The notes under the pieces are model-generated. The model did no database searches. It worked only from the letters and a program-made list of their open reading frames with translations, and was not told the origin of the DNA. DNA of 64,000 nucleotides from Firm-13 sp964617375 (GTDB lineage Bacteria > Bacillota > Clostridia > Saccharofermentanales > Saccharofermentanaceae): assembly GCA_964617375.1 (NCBI GenBank), contig CAZTXQ010000010.1:6703-70702 (forward strand). The letters run 5' to 3'. Both the position numbers and the translations under genes were made by a program. Position 1 is the first letter of the stretch. Each line of letters begins with the position of its first letter. Of the stretch, positions 7,846 to 15,951 are shown piece by piece.

Positions 7846-8733
7846 ATGCTGGACAGCCGGTACGAATCTTTTCTGGTACTCTGCGAGACTTTAAGCTACA
7901 CGAAGACGGCGGGGCTGCTGTATGTCACGCAGCCGACGATCACACAGCACATCCAATATCTGGAGAACCGGTATAAGACCCGGCTTTTCACCTATACGGG
8001 AAAACAGCTGCGGCTGACGGACAAAGGTGCCGAGCTCCGGCGATATGTTTTCGAGATGAAGGAGAACGCCCGCCAGATCGAGCGGCGCATGCTTTCGGCC
8101 GGGACCCATATGACGTTTCGCATCGGCGCGACGAAGACAATCGGCGAATATGTCCTGCCGCGCGTCCTGAAGACGTATCTCGAAAAGAACCCGGAGAAGG
8201 ACGCCGATCTATATGTCGACAACACGCAGGTTCTTCTCGCGATGCTCGACGGCGGCAAGATCGATTTTGCCCTTCTGGAGGGCTTCTTTGACAAATCGGC
8301 CTATGAGTACCGCCTGCTGAAGTGCGAGGAATTCGTCGGTGTCTGTTCGCCGGACAGCCGTCTCTCAGGGAAAAAGTGGAAGCTTGACGACTTGCTGGAT
8401 GAGCGCATGATCGTTCGGGAAGAGGGCTCCGGAACACGCGAGATTCTGGAACGGTATCTCAAGCAATACTCACTCGAGATAACAAGCTTTGCTCACGAGA
8501 GCACGATAAGCAACTTTGCGGCGATCAAGGAACTCGTCTCGGATAACGCAGGCATCACATTCCTTTATCGTCCTGTCGCCGAGGCAGAGCTCGAAAACGG
8601 TCGCCTTAAGCTTCTTCAGATCGAGGATTTCGACTTGAAGCGAGAGTTCAATTTCGTGCTCCCGAAGAACTCTCTTTTCAAGGACGATTATCTTGTGTTC
8701 TTCGAGTTCTGCAGAGAGATTTTGGGTGAGTGA
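7846..8733 (+). CDS. LysR-family transcriptional regulator (CysL/YeiE-like)
   Basis: Residues 1-60 form the LysR winged helix (FLVLCETLSYTKTAGLLYVT, QPTITQHIQYLE), followed by a linker helix and a periplasmic-binding-like effector domain from about 90 to 290 (RIGATKTIGEYVLPRVL, VREEGSGTREILE). The second ATG of GTG-CAT-ATG was taken as the start because AGGCGG sits about 6 nt upstream. Its divergent neighbour is the YeiH-type transporter, which it probably controls. Relatives respond to sulfur-source metabolites, but the effector here is unknown. Confidence 0.9.
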   Translation: MLDSRYESFLVLCETLSYTKTAGLLYVTQPTITQHIQYLENRYKTRLFTYTGKQLRLTDKGAELRRYVFEMKENARQIERRMLSAGTHMTFRIGATKTIGEYVLPRVLKTYLEKNPEKDADLYVDNTQVLLAMLDGGKIDFALLEGFFDKSAYEYRLLKCEEFVGVCSPDSRLSGKKWKLDDLLDERMIVREEGSGTREILERYLKQYSLEITSFAHESTISNFAAIKELVSDNAGITFLYRPVAEAELENGRLKLLQIEDFDLKREFNFVLPKNSLFKDDYLVFFEFCREILGE

Positions 8734-8932
8734 AATCCAAGGGGTATTGGAAATCGGCTTAAGTTGAGCGAAGCCGGCACCCCGTGATTCTGCGACAGCC
8801 CTAAGAGGCATTTTGCTCTTGTTATGGAAGTATAGAGATTTTCGAGATAGAATAATCGTAAAGCATTTGCACTTGGATTTGCTGTTCGGACGGGTGATAC
8901 ATCCGGATGCGAACGCGCTTCTCATCGCAAAA

Positions 8933-8958
8933 AATAACCAATCTGTCAGACAGTTATT
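8933..8958. promoter_or_regulatory. Bulged palindrome upstream of the 8995 gene
   Basis: AATAAC, a 4-nt bulge, and CTGTCAGACAG ending in GTTATT form a compact dyad about 40 bp before the 8995 start. It has no strong T-run, so an operator is more likely than a terminator. The rest of 8734-8994 holds nothing else I can support. Confidence 0.3.
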
Positions 8959-8994
8959 TGGGCTTTAAAAGAAGAATACAAGGGAGACTTCCTT

Positions 8995-9462
8995 ATGATA
9001 AAACTGCCGCCGATGGAGAAAATTTACGAGGCCTACAGTGCCATAGCAGACGACCGTATCGAGCTCGGCGAAGGAGAGGCTAAAGTCACTTCTTCGGATC
9101 ATGCCAAACAATATACGGTTGCCTGGGACGGAGACGTGTATTCGTCGAATGACAACGCGACCTACTGGCAGGGATATGCGGGCTATCCGGTTCTGTCTGT
9201 GCTGATGCTTGAGGGATATCTGCCCCTCGACACGGGAATTACGCAATATTTTAAAGGAATCAACTGGAACGAAATCAATGCGAGGCACAAGTCGGATTAT
9301 AAGAAGGCTGCGGCGGAGGTTCTCGGACACCTCCGTACAGAAGGTGCGCCGGTTGACAAGATCATTCAAGAAGCCGGGAGGGTATATACGCAATTGGCCG
9401 ATCTCGATATTGAGATCCGACGCGGAAAGAACCGCCCGCCGAAAACAGATGCGGGCATTTAG
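8995..9462 (+). CDS. Hypothetical protein, 155 residues
   Basis: I do not recognise a family. The protein is soluble, with no signal peptide or membrane segment. The N-terminal ~90 residues are rich in aromatic residues (YTVAWDGDVYSSNDNATYWQ, GYAGYPVLSVLMLEGYLPLD) and suggest an alpha/beta fold. The C-terminal part is helical and charged and ends in a basic tail (IRRGKNRPPKTD). AGGGAG lies about 9 nt before the ATG, which supports translation. It is followed after 60 bp by a nitroreductase on the same strand. No function is proposed. Confidence 0.65.
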   Translation: MIKLPPMEKIYEAYSAIADDRIELGEGEAKVTSSDHAKQYTVAWDGDVYSSNDNATYWQGYAGYPVLSVLMLEGYLPLDTGITQYFKGINWNEINARHKSDYKKAAAEVLGHLRTEGAPVDKIIQEAGRVYTQLADLDIEIRRGKNRPPKTDAGI

Positions 9463-9522
9463 CAGGAAGGCTTAGGGTTGATCCTCCTTATGGGAAGGGT
9501 CACGAAAGGGCAGGAACGAGAT

Positions 9523-10038
9523 ATGGAAGAGATTTTCACAAGAAGAAGCATTCGTAGATTTGAAGACAGGCCGATCGACAAGACTATTTTGGACAAGCTG
9601 CTTCGCGCGGCGATGCAGGCGCCTTCGGCGGGAAATGAGCGGCCATGGGAATTCTTAGTCATCGAGAGCAAAGAGACACTCGGTAAGCTTTCCCGTATGG
9701 GGCCGTACTCGGGACCGTGCGCATCCGCACCAATGGTAATTGTCTTTCTGGGAAATACCAGCAAGCTGAATTTTTCCGGTCACTGGCAGCAGGAGCTGGG
9801 CGCGGCGACGGAGAATCTGCTGCTGGAAGCGGTTCATCTCGGGCTAGGAGCGGTATGGATGGCCGCGTCACCGGAGCAAGACTGGGAGAAGTACATTATC
9901 GATCTGTTCGGACTTCCCGAGCAGGTGAAGCCTTTTTGCTTAGTCGCACTTGGATATCCCGCTGAGGGGCAGAGCAACCGCTTCGTGGATCGCTATGAAG
10001 CGAATCGGGTACATTTCGAAACGTACGGGAATTCGTAA
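9523..10038 (+). CDS. Nitroreductase-family FMN oxidoreductase
   Basis: The 171-residue protein shows the nitroreductase fold: the FMN-phosphate site IFTRRSIRRFEDRPID at the N-terminus, LLRAAMQAPSAGNERPWEFLV (residues about 25-45), ENLLLEAVHLGLGAVWMA near 115, and a C-terminal LVALGYPAEG. It would reduce nitro groups, quinones or flavins with NAD(P)H. Start placed at ATG 9523 (MEEIFTRRS) because AGGAACGAG precedes it; the frame extends upstream to a TTG with no support. The physiological substrate is unknown. Confidence 0.9.
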   Translation: MEEIFTRRSIRRFEDRPIDKTILDKLLRAAMQAPSAGNERPWEFLVIESKETLGKLSRMGPYSGPCASAPMVIVFLGNTSKLNFSGHWQQELGAATENLLLEAVHLGLGAVWMAASPEQDWEKYIIDLFGLPEQVKPFCLVALGYPAEGQSNRFVDRYEANRVHFETYGNS

Positions 10039-10102
10039 GCCTGCGGCCGCGCCGTTTCTTATCCCTGCCAATTAAACGGGATTGGATGGATCGGCTGAAG
10101 GA

Positions 10103-10867
10103 TCATTTGAATCTTTCAATTAGCAGGATATGCCGTTCCTTGCGGGACAGGCCCTCTTCGCTGACGAGGCGAATCCGTCCGTACCCGCTGAGCGAGATGA
10201 CAGCGCCGATCGCGACGTCGGTATCCGGCCTTTTCTCTTCCCGCCAGTTCACCCGGACGAGACCCGAGCGGATCATGTCGGCCATTTCGGTGCGGGATAC
10301 ACCGAAGCCCCCGGCCGCTATTTTATCGAGCCGCAGGGATGCGACGGTCATGCGGACCGTCTCGAATTCGCGCGCTTTTGCGGACATATCGGACAGCGGA
10401 ACCGCCGTTACTTTCACGGGCTGTCCGCCGATGCGCTCGAGCGAGCTCGTGATAAAGTCCGCTATATTGGCCATGACCGGAACGAAGGCCGTATGCTCCC
10501 CGATCAGAATGTCGCCCAGAAGTTCCCGGCGAATTCCCAGGGACAGAAGGCTTCCCAGGTAATCCCTGTGATTCGGCGTTTCCGAACGTGCGGGGGTCTC
10601 CAGCCGGAGCGCGGTCAGCGTATCGGATAGAATCCCGTCCGCATTTTCCCCGGCGTCTTTCAGATATTCCGGCAGGAAGAAGCAGATCTGCCGCTCGGCA
10701 TCCGGAATACCGCCCGAAAAGAAGTGCGGCACTTTTGTTTTCTTGAGCCAGATTTCCGCCTCGGATTTCTCGGCCGGCGTCAGGAACGGCGTGTGCGTCA
10801 CAAAGCCGCGGTCTTCGGCCTGCCCGGCGAGGTCATTCAAGCGTTCGGTCAGGTTCACGGTTGGCAT
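10103..10867 (-). CDS. YlmH-like S4-domain RNA-binding protein
   Basis: The 254-residue protein resembles YlmH. It has an N-terminal alpha/beta part with NHRDYLGSLLSLGIRRELLG and GDILIGEHTAFVPVMANIADFI, and a C-terminal S4 domain (LRLDKIAAGGFGVSRTEMAD then MIRSGLVRVNW). The S4 fold binds structured RNA; YlmH homologues have been linked to ribosome quality control in B. subtilis and are often near cell-division genes. Start at ATG 10867 is supported by AAGGAG; the longer frame lacks an RBS. It is divergent from the DUF554 gene. Confidence 0.85.
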   Translation of the reverse strand: MPTVNLTERLNDLAGQAEDRGFVTHTPFLTPAEKSEAEIWLKKTKVPHFFSGGIPDAERQICFFLPEYLKDAGENADGILSDTLTALRLETPARSETPNHRDYLGSLLSLGIRRELLGDILIGEHTAFVPVMANIADFITSSLERIGGQPVKVTAVPLSDMSAKAREFETVRMTVASLRLDKIAAGGFGVSRTEMADMIRSGLVRVNWREEKRPDTDVAIGAVISLSGYGRIRLVSEEGLSRKERHILLIERFK

Positions 10868-11011
10868 AAGGTTCTCCTTATCAAAGCTGCAATCTATTCT
10901 ATCAGTATACCGCGCTCCGGACGATGTGCTATATTTGTCGGAGTGATAGAATTTTTCGCGCATCTCCCCGATGGATTCACGGAGACGCGCATAAGATCGG
11001 AAGTGACGGAT

Positions 11012-11749
11012 TTGATCGGACTCGGGACACTCGTAAATACGGCGGCGGTACTTGCCGGCAGCGGAATCGGCCTTTTCCTAAAGGGCGGACTTAAGAAACG
11101 TTTTCAGGACACGCTGATGCAGGGGCTCGGACTTGCGACGATGTTTATCGGCGCAGGCGGCGCCATGAAGGGGATGCTGGTGGTGTCCGGCAGCGGCCTT
11201 GACACCAAAGGGACCATGGTTCTGATCCTTTCGCTGGTGATCGGAGCGCTTCTGGGCGAGCTCCTGAACATAGAACTTTTTCTGGAACGGCTCGGCGAGA
11301 GAATCCGCAAGCGCGTTCAGAAGAAGGAAGAGGGCACCTTTGTCGAAGGCTTTGTCACTTCATCGCTGGTGATCTGCGTCGGAGCGATGGCAATTGTCGG
11401 TTCGCTTCAGGACGGCATGTCGGGCGATCCTTCGACGCTCTATGTCAAGGCGGCCCTGGATTTCGTGATTGTGTTGATTTTTGCGTCGACATTCGGGATC
11501 GGTGTGATGTTCTCGGCGCTGCCGGTTTTCGTATATCAGGGAGCGATGACGCTTTTCGCGAGTGTCCTGAAGCCGCTGTTCACGGCGGAACTGATCGCGA
11601 ACCTGTCGTTTGTCGGATCCGTGCTGATCTTTGCCGTCGGCGTCAATATTGCCTTCGGGAAAAAGATCAAAGTGGCCAATCTGCTGCCGTCCATGTTGGT
11701 GCCGGCCGTGATTCAGGGTATTATGAGTATAGGCGGATGGAGCATGTAA
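11012..11749 (+). CDS. DUF554-family membrane protein
   Basis: The 245-residue product starts with IGLGTLVNTAAVLAGSGIGL, the characteristic beginning of DUF554 (YqgA/YdfK-like) integral membrane proteins. It has about seven hydrophobic segments and the conserved FVTSSLVICVGAMAIVGSLQ DG motif near the middle. The start is taken as TTG 11012 with GGAAG upstream, because the homologous N-terminus begins here; GTG 11003 is an alternative. Function of the family is unknown; a transport role is presumed. It lies 35 bp upstream of the metal-sensor gene and may be co-transcribed with it. Confidence 0.8.
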   Translation: MIGLGTLVNTAAVLAGSGIGLFLKGGLKKRFQDTLMQGLGLATMFIGAGGAMKGMLVVSGSGLDTKGTMVLILSLVIGALLGELLNIELFLERLGERIRKRVQKKEEGTFVEGFVTSSLVICVGAMAIVGSLQDGMSGDPSTLYVKAALDFVIVLIFASTFGIGVMFSALPVFVYQGAMTLFASVLKPLFTAELIANLSFVGSVLIFAVGVNIAFGKKIKVANLLPSMLVPAVIQGIMSIGGWSM

Positions 11750-11784
11750 TCCGGTCAGATGTATTTTCGCCAAAAGGAGATCCG

Positions 11785-12129
11785 ATGGGAAAAGAAGATG
11801 TTCATAAGCACATAGCGGATGACGGAACCGAGTATACGCACAGCCACTACGAAGAAGGGCATAAGCATGTTCATAAGAACACGAAAGTAGTGGTGAACCG
11901 GCTTTCCCGCGCGATCGGACATCTCGAGTCGGTTAAGCGGATGGTGGAAGACGGGAAGGACTGCAGTGAAGTCCTGATTCAGCTGTCCGCCGTGATTGCC
12001 GCGCTCAACAATACCGGAAAAGTGATCCTCAAGGACCATATGGAGCACTGCATCGTCGACGCCGTGAATACCGGCGACGAATCGGCGATCGAGAATTTAA
12101 ACAGAGCGATCGACCATTTGATCAAATAA
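11785..12129 (+). CDS. CsoR/RcnR-family metal-sensing repressor with histidine-rich N-terminus
   Basis: The 114-residue protein has the DUF156 helical core (residues 34-114) with the CsoR ligand pattern Cys60 (DGKDCSEV), His85 and Cys89 (DHMEHC), i.e. the X-Cys-His-Cys set. Ahead of it is a 33-residue extension rich in histidine (VHKHIADDGTEYTHSHYEEG, HKHVHK) that classical CsoR lacks. Such proteins are DNA-binding tetramers released by metal. The downstream Co/Ni importer suggests Ni or Co as effector, although the C-H-C set is also that of Cu sensors. RBS AAAGGAGA fixes the start. Confidence 0.88.
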   Translation: MGKEDVHKHIADDGTEYTHSHYEEGHKHVHKNTKVVVNRLSRAIGHLESVKRMVEDGKDCSEVLIQLSAVIAALNNTGKVILKDHMEHCIVDAVNTGDESAIENLNRAIDHLIK

Positions 12130-12243
12130 ATACCAAATTTTTGTGTTTATATCCGTACAGGCTATTGGAAGGCGGGTTTCATATCCCCCCGGGAGGCTTG
12201 CGTGGATTTTTCTTTATATTATGATTGTCCCGATACAAGGAGA

Positions 12244-12283
12244 CCGGCACTGCCAGAGAACTTTGGCGCCGGCTCTGTTTTTT
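12244..12283 (+). terminator. Terminator-like leader hairpin before cbiM, candidate attenuator
   Basis: Two crossing stems are possible: CCGGC (12244-12248) with GCCGG (12268-12272), or CAGAG (12254-12258) with CTCTG (12273-12277). The second is followed directly by TTTTTT (12278-12283). Mutually exclusive stems in front of a T-run are the usual form of an attenuator or riboswitch expression platform. An upstream GC-rich segment (about 12171-12200) could be part of a sensing domain. I cannot match it to a known riboswitch class. Confidence 0.5.
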
Positions 12284-12304
12284 CGTAAGGGACGGTTAAT
12301 GAAG

Positions 12305-13306
12305 ATGCATATTCCGGATAATTACTTAAGCCCCGAGACCTGTGCCGTAATGGCGGCCGCTATGGTTCCGGTATGGGCGATTTCGGTCAAAAAAGTAAAG
12401 GAAGAAATTTCGAAGCCGAAGATGCCGCTTCTGGGCATCGGCGCCGCGTTTTCTTTTCTCCTGATGATGATTAACGTGCCGCTTCCGGGCGGGACGACCG
12501 GACACGCGGTGGGAGGGACCTTGATTGCGCTTCTCCTCGGGCCGTTTTCCGCCTGTATTGCCGTCACCGTAGCGCTCCTGATTCAGGCGCTTCTGTTCGG
12601 AGACGGTGGAATTCTGGCGTTCGGCGCGAACTGCTTTAACATGGCTTTTGTCCTGCCGTTTGTCGGCTATTATGTCTATAAATTTGTGAAAGACCACGCG
12701 AAAACAGATAAGGGCGAGTATTTCGGCATCCTTTTGGGTTCCTATCTCGGGATCAACGCCGCGGCCTTAAGCACCGCAATCCTGTTCGGACTGCAGCCGC
12801 TGCTCTTTACGAACGCCGCTGGTCAGCCCCTATATTGTCCATATCCATTGTCGGTATCCATACCGGCCATGACAATACCGCATCTTCTGGTGGCCGGCGT
12901 TGTCGAGGCGGTCTTTACGGCGACCATTTTCGCGTATATACGGAAAACGTCACCGGGAACGATCTTTCAGGGCGCGAAAACGAAGAAGAAGGCTATCTAC
13001 GGGCTCATCGCGGCCTTGGTCTGCCTTACGCCGCTCGGCCTTCTGGCGGCGGGAACGGCCTGGGGAGAGTGGGGACCGGAGGAGATTTCCTCGGTTGTGA
13101 CCGGAGTAAAAACACTTGGCTTCGTCCCCGAAGGTATGAAAAACGGATTTTCATTACCGGCGATTATGCCGGATTATACGGTCGCGGGGCTGCCGCATGC
13201 AGCCGCCTATATTCTGTCGGCGATCGCCGGTGTCGCTTTATTAATCATCCTGTTTAAAGTGGCCGGGAGCTTCCGGAAAGACAAAGAGGGCGGTACCGTT
13301 GGATAA
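12305..13306 (+). CDS. cbiM: CbiM/NikM-type substrate-specific component of an ECF Co/Ni importer, fused to a PDGLE-type module
   Basis: The 333-residue membrane protein starts M-H-I-P-D-N-Y-L-S-P. The N-terminal Met-His of mature CbiM/NikM is part of the metal site, so ATG 12305 was preferred to the ATG six bases earlier, although the RBS AAGGGACGG would suit either. Family motifs include NVPLPGGTTGHAVGGTLIAL, LLFGDGGILAFGANCFNMAF and, at the end, EGMKNGFSLPAIMPDYTVAG with one more helix, which corresponds to the CbiN-like/PDGLE accessory part. It binds Co2+ or Ni2+ and works with CbiQ and CbiO, whose genes follow. Confidence 0.93.
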   Translation: MHIPDNYLSPETCAVMAAAMVPVWAISVKKVKEEISKPKMPLLGIGAAFSFLLMMINVPLPGGTTGHAVGGTLIALLLGPFSACIAVTVALLIQALLFGDGGILAFGANCFNMAFVLPFVGYYVYKFVKDHAKTDKGEYFGILLGSYLGINAAALSTAILFGLQPLLFTNAAGQPLYCPYPLSVSIPAMTIPHLLVAGVVEAVFTATIFAYIRKTSPGTIFQGAKTKKKAIYGLIAALVCLTPLGLLAAGTAWGEWGPEEISSVVTGVKTLGFVPEGMKNGFSLPAIMPDYTVAGLPHAAAYILSAIAGVALLIILFKVAGSFRKDKEGGTVG

Positions 13307-14114
13307 CCGGCTTTTGGAACTGCCCGAATGGATGTCCGGGGAAGAAGTCTATAACCCGAAAAAAGAGAAGGGGTCTTTCGTTAATAAGAGCATCCTTTCT
13401 GTCCTCGGGCTCCTTTCGCGCATTAAGTCCCAGGACACGAAAGATGCATCGAAAAATAAACCGCACGCCGTATTCATGGTCATCGGGACGCTGCTTCTTG
13501 TCGTGCTGCTCTCCTTTTCGCGTGGGGTTACCTTTCTCATGGTCGTTCAGGTGTATCTTCTGGTCATGCTGGCCTTCATGGACGGCCGCGAGATACGGGC
13601 TATATTGAAGGTGAGCCTGATCGCGGCACTGGGAAGCTCGTTGGTTCTTCTTCCGGCGGCGCTTACCGGAAATGCGTTTACGGCTGTACTCATTACGGGT
13701 AAGGTCTTTGCGGGTGTTACGGCGGCGAATCTACTGTCACATTCGGCGAAATGGAACGACATATCCGGCGCGTTCAAGCGCTTCTTTGTACCGGATCTTT
13801 TCATTTTTGTCTTCGACATTACGGTCAAGTATATCTATATGCTTGGAGATTACCTTTTAAACATGCTGTATGCGCTGAAGCTCCGCTCGGTCGGGGTAAA
13901 CCGCAATAAGTACGCGTCGCTGTCGGGAATCGGCGGGAATCTCTTCCTCCGGTCTGCAGAAATGGCGGGTGAGATGTACGGCGCGATGGAATGCCGCGGC
14001 TTCACGGGGAAATACCGGGCTGCGAAACGCTTCCGGATAAGCCCCGCGGACCTCCTGTACATCGGTGCCAATCTGGCCATCGTAATCGCGTTTATCTATT
14101 TGGGAAGGGTTTAA
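13299..14114 (+). CDS. cbiQ: CbiQ-type transmembrane (T) component of the ECF Co/Ni importer
   Basis: The 271-residue protein has four to five membrane segments between residues 45 and 170 and ends with a hydrophobic helix. It contains the coupling motif characteristic of T components, GEMYGAMECRGFTGKYRA (around residue 225; compare A-R-G family signatures). Translation begins at TTG 13299 with AGAGGG upstream, overlapping the cbiM stop by 8 bp, a sign of translational coupling. It links the metal-binding subunit to the ATPase. Confidence 0.9.
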   Translation: MDNRLLELPEWMSGEEVYNPKKEKGSFVNKSILSVLGLLSRIKSQDTKDASKNKPHAVFMVIGTLLLVVLLSFSRGVTFLMVVQVYLLVMLAFMDGREIRAILKVSLIAALGSSLVLLPAALTGNAFTAVLITGKVFAGVTAANLLSHSAKWNDISGAFKRFFVPDLFIFVFDITVKYIYMLGDYLLNMLYALKLRSVGVNRNKYASLSGIGGNLFLRSAEMAGEMYGAMECRGFTGKYRAAKRFRISPADLLYIGANLAIVIAFIYLGRV

Positions 14115-14118
14115 CGAA

Positions 14119-14871
14119 ATGATTGAAATCGAGAATGTTTCCTACAAATATCCGGATTCGGAATCTTATGCGCTTCGGGATATCAGCCTCCGCATCGAAA
14201 AGGGCGAAGCCGTTACCTTGCTCGGACCGAACGGCTGCGGCAAGTCGACGCTCCTTAAGCTGATCAACGGCCTGATCTTTCCCGGCGGCGGCACCTATCG
14301 GTTCGGCGGCGAAGAGATTACGCACAAAAAAATGCAGAATCCCGTATTCGCGGGGAAACTGCATCAGATGGTGGGGTTTGTATTTCAGCAATCCGATTCT
14401 CAGCTCTTCTGCCCGGACGTCTATGACGAGATTGCGTTCGGCCCGCGTCAGATGGGACTTCCCGAGGAAGAGGTCGGGCGGCGCGTCAACGACTGTATCG
14501 AGCTTCTTTCGATCGGGAGCCTAATTCATCGGTCGCCGTACCACCTGAGCGGTGGGGAGAAGCGGAAAGTCGCGATTGCATGCGTGCTCTCCATGAATCC
14601 GGAGGTTCTCGTACTCGACGAACCGATGAACGGGCTCGATCCGAGGACGTGCCGGTGGCTTACCGGGTTTCTCAAGTCCCTGAACCAGGCGGGAAGGACG
14701 GTCGTTCTGACGACGCATAATCTCGACTTGGTCGAGGAATTGTCGGAGCGGTCTGTACTTTTCGACGAGAATCACGCGATTGCGGCGGACCTTCCGACCG
14801 GAAGTCTGCTCGACGACATCGAACTCCTGAAGCGGGTCAATCTGGTCGATGAGTGCTGGCGAGGGCAATAA
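14119..14871 (+). CDS. cbiO: CbiO-type ATP-binding component of the ECF Co/Ni importer
   Basis: The 250-residue ATPase has Walker A LLGPNGCGKSTLL (about residues 36-48), a Q-loop at GFVFQQSDSQLF, the ABC signature YHLSGGEKRKVAIA, Walker B VLVLDEP and the H-loop VLTTHN. The short segment between Walker A and the signature, with CPDVYDEIAFGPRQMGL, is typical of ECF ATPases. It follows cbiQ by 4 bp. The complete CbiM-CbiQ-CbiO set would import cobalt for cobalamin or nickel for the enzymes served by HypA/HypB farther along the window. Confidence 0.95.
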   Translation: MIEIENVSYKYPDSESYALRDISLRIEKGEAVTLLGPNGCGKSTLLKLINGLIFPGGGTYRFGGEEITHKKMQNPVFAGKLHQMVGFVFQQSDSQLFCPDVYDEIAFGPRQMGLPEEEVGRRVNDCIELLSIGSLIHRSPYHLSGGEKRKVAIACVLSMNPEVLVLDEPMNGLDPRTCRWLTGFLKSLNQAGRTVVLTTHNLDLVEELSERSVLFDENHAIAADLPTGSLLDDIELLKRVNLVDECWRGQ

Positions 14872-14966
14872 GACGAATGATCCGATCGATTTTACCCGTG
14901 TTTTTCATATTAGTGCCTCCTGTTATTTTTCGCGCACGAAAATTCCGTGACAACGGCGTGTATGGT

Positions 14967-15152
14967 TTACGAGGCTGCGGTAAAGGCCTGCATCGGGCAG
15001 AAGCTCATACATTTTTTGCAGCGTATGCATGTTTCCTGATCAATGACGGGGAGCCCGTAGCCTTCCTGGCGGATTGCGTTTACGGGACACACATTTATCG
15101 CGGGACAGCGGTGGTTCTGCGGGCATTTCTTTTCATCTACAACAATATTCAT
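14967..15152 (-). CDS. Small 4Fe-4S ferredoxin-type protein
   Basis: The 61-residue protein begins at ATG 15152 (MNIVVDEKKCP), where GGGAG gives a good RBS. Its second cluster motif is canonical (CIRCKKCMSFCP). The first is CPQNHRCPAINVCPVNAI, with a CxxxxxCxxxxxCP spacing that departs from the usual CxxCxxCxxxCP. It probably carries one regular and one modified cluster. It is divergent from the thioredoxin gene and shares the intergenic region holding the two Crp/Fnr-type palindromes, so both may respond to the same regulator. Confidence 0.85.
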   Translation of the reverse strand: MNIVVDEKKCPQNHRCPAINVCPVNAIRQEGYGLPVIDQETCIRCKKCMSFCPMQAFTAAS

Positions 15153-15218
15153 ACGATTTCTCCCTTGTTTTTCCCTCATTTGTTACTGCAAAAGTACCAT
15201 AATTCGTTTAAGGGTTAA

Positions 15219-15231
15219 GTGATATAGTCAC
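15219..15231. promoter_or_regulatory. Crp/Fnr-type palindrome, distal site
   Basis: GTGATATAGTCAC is a perfect palindrome (GTGA-N5-TCAC) centred at 15225, 46 bp upstream of a second similar site. It also lies about 70 bp upstream of the divergent ferredoxin start and could act on that gene. Confidence 0.6.
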
Positions 15232-15264
15232 CCAAATGCCTCTTGAAAAGAATATTCACCTTGT

Positions 15265-15305
15265 GTGACAAGGTCACGGTAAAAGCGGAAGCCGGATCCT
15301 ATAAT
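15265..15305 (+). promoter_or_regulatory. Thioredoxin promoter with Crp/Fnr-type site at class II position
   Basis: GTGACAAGGTCAC (15265-15277) is a perfect palindrome centred at 15271. A consensus -10 box TATAAT lies at 15300-15305, giving a likely transcription start near 15312, so the palindrome is centred at about -41. No good -35 hexamer is present. That is the geometry of a class II activator-dependent Crp/Fnr promoter, and a Crp/Fnr gene lies 650 bp downstream at 15952. Confidence 0.65.
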
Positions 15306-15363
15306 CAGGGCAAATAGATCGATCAAGCCCCGAGCGGCTTACGAAGAAACGGAGATAAATAGT

Positions 15364-15702
15364 ATGGCAAACAAAAACGTATTAACAATAACCGAAGAGA
15401 ATTTTCAGAATGAGGTCGTAGACTCCGAAGTCCCGGTACTTCTTGATTTCTGGGCATCCTGGTGCGCACCGTGCCGGATGCTGTCACCAACCATCGACAG
15501 TCTGGCGGATGACATGACCGGCCAAATCAAGGTCGGCAAGGTCAACGTCGACGAGCAGCCCGAGCTTGCGGCAGCTTTCCGTGTATCCAGCATTCCAATG
15601 GTGGCCCTTACAAAAGGAAACACCATTATCATGCAGACAGTCGGTGTCCAATCCAAAGAAGCTCTGAAGACCCAGATCGAGTCCCGGATCAAAATCGCAT
15701 AA
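15364..15702 (+). CDS. trxA: Thioredoxin
   Basis: The 112-residue protein has the thioredoxin fold with active site WASWCAPCRML (Cys-Ala-Pro-Cys rather than the commoner Cys-Gly-Pro-Cys) near residue 33. The cis-Pro region SSIPMVALTKG lies near residue 77. It reduces protein disulfides in the cytoplasm. ACGGAG lies before the ATG. The gene sits alone between a promoter carrying two Crp/Fnr palindromes and two terminator-like hairpins, and is followed by a Crp/Fnr regulator and a two-part permease. This suggests a redox- or oxygen-responsive group. Confidence 0.92.
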   Translation: MANKNVLTITEENFQNEVVDSEVPVLLDFWASWCAPCRMLSPTIDSLADDMTGQIKVGKVNVDEQPELAAAFRVSSIPMVALTKGNTIIMQTVGVQSKEALKTQIESRIKIA

Positions 15703-15704
15703 GT

Positions 15705-15828
15705 GTTTTCACAAGGATGTGAAAACGATGCGATAATACCCCTCTTCATGTGTTAACAACCCCCCCGAAAGCAATGCGCATTCCCTCTGCCGGTTCGTGG
15801 TGTCCGGTACGGGAAGCGCATTTCTTTT
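15705..15828 (+). terminator. Two hairpins after thioredoxin; the second is a probable terminator
   Basis: A perfect stem GTTTTCACA/TGTGAAAAC (15705-15726, loop AGGA) follows the stop at once but has no T-run. A longer hairpin runs from 15773 to 15823, with AATGCGCATTCCC pairing imperfectly with GGGAAGCGCATT, and is followed by TTCTTTT. It probably ends the thioredoxin transcript. The remaining bases to 15951 hold only the presumed promoter of the Crp/Fnr gene. Confidence 0.65.
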
Positions 15829-15951
15829 ACCGTGCCGACGATACGCCGTTGCTGAAGTGCATAAATAGCGATGGCAATGATCGACAGCGGGTCAGACAGC
15901 GATAAAATCATGATATGATTAGATCAAGAGATTCTTTGCGGGAGGTAATAT

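Noticed and set aside
10724..11011. N-terminal extension of the DUF554 protein by about 96 residues
   Set aside because: It overlaps the divergent S4-protein gene and its promoter, and the family N-terminus starts at 11012.
12130..12304. Cobalamin riboswitch upstream of cbiM
   Set aside because: The space is short and I do not see the conserved B12-box or the GCCACTG core in context; kept only as an unassigned leader.
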